This document shows positions 60,873-64,000 of a stretch of 64,000 nt of DNA, piece by piece (the stretch's first letter is position 1; every line of letters begins with the position of its first letter). Both the position numbers and the translations under genes were made by a program. The notes beneath the pieces are model-generated. The model did no database searches and was not told the DNA's origin. It saw nothing but the letters and a program-made list of their open reading frames with translations. The stretch comes from HyVt-105 sp049975425 (GTDB lineage: Bacteria; Bacteroidota; Bacteroidia; Bacteroidales; VadinHA17): positions 62,001 to 126,000 of the forward strand of contig JBNGDI010000004.1 of NCBI GenBank assembly GCA_049975425.1, written 5' to 3'.

Positions 60873-61559
60873 GTGAAAAAAGCGGCGCTGATCGTAGGTG
60901 GCGGGAGTGGTGTGCGCATGGGGAACACCCTCCCGAAGCAATTCCTGGAACTGGAAGGAATGCCTATGATCATGCGTTCGGCCCGTGTGTTTGCAGAAAC
61001 CTTTTCCGACATCCGGCTGATAGTGGTGCTTCCTGCCGGACAGCTGGCGCTGTGGGAAGAACTGGTACACCGGTACCGTTTTACCTATCCCGTGGAACTG
61101 GTGGCGGGCGGAAATACCCGCTTTCATAGTGTGAAGAACGGTGTCGGCCTGGTCAGACGCCATGAGATAGTGGCTGTACATGATGCAGCCAGGCCTGTGA
61201 TCAGCTGCGAATTGATCAGGCGTTGTTTCAGGCTGGCCGAAGAGAAAGGCAGTGCCGTACCGGTAATGGTCCCGGTGGATTCGATCAGGGAGATCACCGC
61301 GGAAGGCCATATCCCGGTAAACCGTGATAATTACCGGCTGGTTCAGACTCCACAGGTATTCAGGGGCGATTTTCTGATCGAGGCTTACGATACAGAATAC
61401 CAGCCTTTATATACTGATGATGCGGTGGTGGTGGAAGAGGCCGGATTTGCCATATTCCTGATAACCGGCGAGCGTACCAATATAAAGGTAACCTATCCGG
61501 AAGATTTCCGGCTGGCAGCCTGGATGATCAAACAGGCAGGAAAGGGGGAAAAACCTTGA
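60873..61559 (+). CDS. ispD: 2-C-methyl-D-erythritol 4-phosphate cytidylyltransferase
   Basis: A 228-residue IspD. The nucleotide-binding start is VGGGSGVRMGNTLPKQFL, with VAVHDAARPVIS, VPVDSIRE and LVQTPQVFRGDFL as the other conserved blocks. It couples CTP to methylerythritol phosphate in the non-mevalonate isoprenoid pathway, which feeds the polyprenyl synthase elsewhere in the window. The first glycine-rich loop has Val-Gly-Gly where AGG is usual. The start is GTG. It is the last gene before convergence with the ABC transporter gene. Confidence 0.94.
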   Translation: MKKAALIVGGGSGVRMGNTLPKQFLELEGMPMIMRSARVFAETFSDIRLIVVLPAGQLALWEELVHRYRFTYPVELVAGGNTRFHSVKNGVGLVRRHEIVAVHDAARPVISCELIRRCFRLAEEKGSAVPVMVPVDSIREITAEGHIPVNRDNYRLVQTPQVFRGDFLIEAYDTEYQPLYTDDAVVVEEAGFAIFLITGERTNIKVTYPEDFRLAAWMIKQAGKGEKP

Positions 61560-61563
61560 GGCA

Positions 61564-61591
61564 GCAACCGGTTTCGGGTTGCCCCCCTTTC
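61564..61591. terminator. Possible terminator between ispD and the ABC transporter gene
   Basis: GCAACC (61564-61569) and GGTTGC (61577-61582) form a 6-base stem with a seven-base loop, followed by CCCCCTTT. It lies between convergent stop codons. The T tract is weak, so this is tentative. Confidence 0.4.
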
Positions 61592-64000
61592 AGGTTTGCT
61601 GCAAAAACCGGACAAGCTTCCGCAGGCTGTCCAGGTAAAGGGTGAGATACAGCAGGCTGGTGGTGAACCAGATAAATATGATATTGAACCAGAGGGTAGG
61701 GATCAGCCGGCCGTTGATCATTTTATACGGAGCATAAAAATGTGCCCGCCCGAAATCAGACACAGGCATCATAAAAACGGGATCCATTTTCTGAACAAAC
61801 TGTCCCTGGGTTTGGATTATCTTTGTGGTTTGACGGGTATTTCTGAGAAGATCAGAAAGATAGGTATTATGGTGTTTCAGCCTGAGGGTGTCGAACCCTT
61901 CCCGGCCGTAAATATGCGTCAGACTGTCGTACTTCTGGTTTCTCACGTTGTTGGCTTTCCGGTATAATTGTTCATAATGACTTTTGGTATTGTACAGGTA
62001 GTCCATTACCCGTTCGCTCAACGATGCATCGAACAGGTCGGGTTGAAGGTATTCTGCCTGTACGAAGGGTTCCAGTCCGGTTCGCCGTGAAAGTTTGAAC
62101 AGTTCCTTCCTGAGCAGGTCGATTTCTTCCCCGATCCATTCTTCATGAGTTTCATCAATTTCCTGATACATAAGAATTTCTTTTACCAGGTTTTCCAGCC
62201 TTGGGAGCAGAAAAGCCGTGTGGTAATTGCTCTCACTGATCTGCTGATCGGCCTCGTAAAAGATTGATTCGAAACGGTTATTCCGGAACTGTTCCACTGC
62301 CATGGCTTCATAGGCCCACCTCGTGGTCATCAGGTCGCCTATCACCGGCACGTATTTCCGGTTGGTAATGGCGGGGTGAAGGTCGTCAAAATGGATCATG
62401 GCCCCTCCGAAAAGGATCTGGGGAACCATGATCAGGGGAATGAGAATGTAGATGGTTATTACCGAATCGAAAGCCGATGAAATATTTAATCCCAGCATGT
62501 TGGCAAAGCAGGAAGTGGTGAACAGGATTACCCAGAAGGATAGCCACATGTCGTGAATACCCAGGATCAAATGGGCAGGAATAACAAAAGACAGGGTTTG
62601 TATGCCTGAAACGATAAAAAGATAACCGATTTTGGCATTCAGATAAGAGAACCGGCTCAGATTAAGGAATGATTCTCTCTGCAGGATCTTGCGGTCGCGT
62701 ATGATTTCTTCCGCACTGACCGTCAGCCCCAGGAAAAGAGCCACCACCACCGACATGAAAAAGAAAACTGGGATATTTTTATTGTTACCGAAAAGGTAAA
62801 TATCCGCTTCTATGAATTTGGTAAAGTATCCCAGGATGATGGCCAGGAGTGGGGCTTCCAGGAAATTGATCAGCAGGTATTGCCGGTCGGCCAGCTTGGT
62901 GCGGAGGTTTCTGTTGAAATATATACGGAACTGTTCCAGTAGTCCGGGTATGGAAAACGGACTTTCCGGAAGGGGGGCCTCGGCGGGTTTGGGCAGGGAG
63001 ATTTTCGGCTCTATTCTTTCCTTATATTCCCGGTACCATTCATGGGGCTTTGTCTTGCGTTCCTGTGTTTCATTTCCGTAATCGTCAATTGTCCTTGATT
63101 CGATAATCTGGAGAATCTGTTCGGGGTTTATGGTCCCGCAGGCGGGGCATTCTCCGTCAGCGGCATTTACCTGGCTGCTTATCTTTTTGAAATAGACCAC
63201 CGCATCTACCGGATTGCCCACGTAAACGGGATAACCCCCTGTGTCGAGGATGATAAGCTGGTCGAACATTTTGAAAATGCCTGAAGAAGGCTGATGAATG
63301 TTCACAAGGACCAGTTTGCCTTTCCGGGCCTGGTTTTTCAGCAGCGACATGACCTTGTCGGAATCCATGGAAGAAAGCCCGGAGGTCGGTTCGTCCACGA
63401 ACAAAACCGAAGGTTCTCGCATAAGCTCCAGCCCGATGTTCAGTCTTTTTCTCTGTCCTCCGCTGATGAACTTCTTCAGCGGATTCCCCACTTTCAGGTG
63501 GGCTACTTCCACCAGGTTCAGGTCTTTCAGCATGCTTCCGGTGATGCGTTTTATGTTTTTTTCGCTGAAATCCCTGAAACACAGGCGGGCATTGTAGTAA
63601 AGATTTTCGTAAACAGTAAGTTCTTCCACCAGCAGGTCTTCCTGGGGGATATACCCGATAATTCCCTCCAGGGTTTTCCGGTGCCTGTACACATCGTATC
63701 CGTTGATCAGTATCCTGCCTTCATCCGGGGGCAGCGTTCCGTTGAGGATGTTCAGCAAAGTGGATTTTCCGGTACCGCTTCCTCCCATAATACCTACCAT
63801 CTCGTCGGAACCGGCGGTAAAGCTGAACGGATGAATGCCGTTTTCACTGTTTTTGAATCGGAAGGAAATGTTTTCCACTGTCAGTCTCACAGGGGTTTTC
63901 AGCCGATCCTCCATAAAGCGGGAGGCAATTTCGGTAAAATACAGGGAACGGATATTGGGCCCTCTGATAATGGCGCCCCGTTTCATAAAATAACTTTGCC
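61590..64000 (-). CDS. ABCG-like ABC transporter, 5' end outside window
   Basis: A fused ATPase-permease of at least 798 residues. The ATPase has Walker A MGGSGTGKST, Q-loop YIPQEDLL, signature ISGGQRKRLNIGLEL and Walker B VLFVDEPTSGL. ABC-2-type membrane helices follow (about 365-560), with a large extracytoplasmic insertion and a final helix (TLWFNIIFIWFTTSLLYLTLY). The ATG at 63986 is probably internal: the frame stays open to the window end, and related Bacteroidetes proteins have an extra N-terminal domain before the sequence IRSLYFTEIASRF seen here. A CPAC motif after the ATPase (residues about 287-290 of the visible part) may bind metal. Substrate unknown. Confidence 0.85.
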   Translation of the reverse strand, partial: QSYFMKRGAIIRGPNIRSLYFTEIASRFMEDRLKTPVRLTVENISFRFKNSENGIHPFSFTAGSDEMVGIMGGSGTGKSTLLNILNGTLPPDEGRILINGYDVYRHRKTLEGIIGYIPQEDLLVEELTVYENLYYNARLCFRDFSEKNIKRITGSMLKDLNLVEVAHLKVGNPLKKFISGGQRKRLNIGLELMREPSVLFVDEPTSGLSSMDSDKVMSLLKNQARKGKLVLVNIHQPSSGIFKMFDQLIILDTGGYPVYVGNPVDAVVYFKKISSQVNAADGECPACGTINPEQILQIIESRTIDDYGNETQERKTKPHEWYREYKERIEPKISLPKPAEAPLPESPFSIPGLLEQFRIYFNRNLRTKLADRQYLLINFLEAPLLAIILGYFTKFIEADIYLFGNNKNIPVFFFMSVVVALFLGLTVSAEEIIRDRKILQRESFLNLSRFSYLNAKIGYLFIVSGIQTLSFVIPAHLILGIHDMWLSFWVILFTTSCFANMLGLNISSAFDSVITIYILIPLIMVPQILFGGAMIHFDDLHPAITNRKYVPVIGDLMTTRWAYEAMAVEQFRNNRFESIFYEADQQISESNYHTAFLLPRLENLVKEILMYQEIDETHEEWIGEEIDLLRKELFKLSRRTGLEPFVQAEYLQPDLFDASLSERVMDYLYNTKSHYEQLYRKANNVRNQKYDSLTHIYGREGFDTLRLKHHNTYLSDLLRNTRQTTKIIQTQGQFVQKMDPVFMMPVSDFGRAHFYAPYKMINGRLIPTLWFNIIFIWFTTSLLYLTLYLDSLRKLVRFLQQT

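Noticed and set aside
1..64000. tRNA, rRNA, CRISPR, insertion sequence or prophage
   Set aside because: Looked for cloverleaf-like GC-rich segments in gaps, repeated spacers, transposase or integrase motifs and terminal repeats; none seen.

Overview
The window comes from a Bacteroidota (Bacteroidetes) chromosome, most likely order Bacteroidales or a close relative. Three things point there. Many genes are preceded by a close match to the Bacteroidetes -7 promoter box TAnnTTTG, usually 10-35 bases before the start codon, with little Shine-Dalgarno sequence. Lineage-typical families and gene orders are present: DUF4271-hemD-rnpA-yidD-S41 protease; flippase-dut-TPR-DUF4292-EnvC; DUF4292, Big_5-type lipoprotein and patatin/beta-barrel fusions. 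No tRNA, rRNA, CRISPR array, insertion sequence or prophage was seen.

Layout. 0-10.8 kb is on the plus strand: a membrane coiled-coil protein cut by the window edge, an Imm50-like protein, a phosphofructokinase with pyrophosphate-type residues and its own terminator, a lipoprotein amidase, dtd, an MFS exporter, DUF4271, hemD, rnpA/yidD and an S41 protease. 10.8-14.8 kb is mostly minus: queD-polA-moaD and an ArsR-type regulator. Then come a plus-strand polyprenyl synthase and a minus-strand mnmG-ade-uvrC operon, with a perfect parS-like palindrome between mnmG and ade. 21.4-31.1 kb is one long minus operon of envelope and housekeeping genes (patatin/OMP, SDR, flippase, dut, TPR lipoprotein, DUF4292, EnvC-like, RsbW-like kinase, ybeY). 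31.2-38.2 kb holds a PPIase and pheS, OsmC, a Crp/Fnr regulator, a 56-residue membrane protein, ruvB, a MORN-repeat protein and nadA.

At 38.2-38.7 kb lies the only gene-free stretch over 300 bases. It is AT-rich and sits between divergent nadA and rpiB. Hand counts of scattered rows suggest the plus strand changes from C-rich to G-rich around it, whichever strand the genes are on. With the two parS-like sites about 19 kb away, this makes it a candidate replication origin region.

38.7-45 kb (plus) has rpiB, an Rrf2 regulator, a 1402-residue glycosyltransferase/phosphodiester-glycosidase fusion and hemW. 45-54.2 kb (minus) is the most unusual part: one run of PqqD-like protein, ATP-grasp ligase, PLP decarboxylase-fold enzyme, urea-transporter/M23-peptidase fusion, TPR/beta-barrel protein, TPR protein, coiled-coil membrane protein and a glycosyltransferase related to the giant fusion. 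It reads as an uncharacterised amino-acid or peptide modification system coupled to the envelope. 54.2-64 kb has a DUF2202 protein, an HMA-AraC regulator, lgt, a Big_5 lipoprotein, a small membrane protein, an acyl-CoA synthetase, ispD and an ABC transporter cut by the window edge.

Gene families were recognised by eye from motifs; no database search was run.
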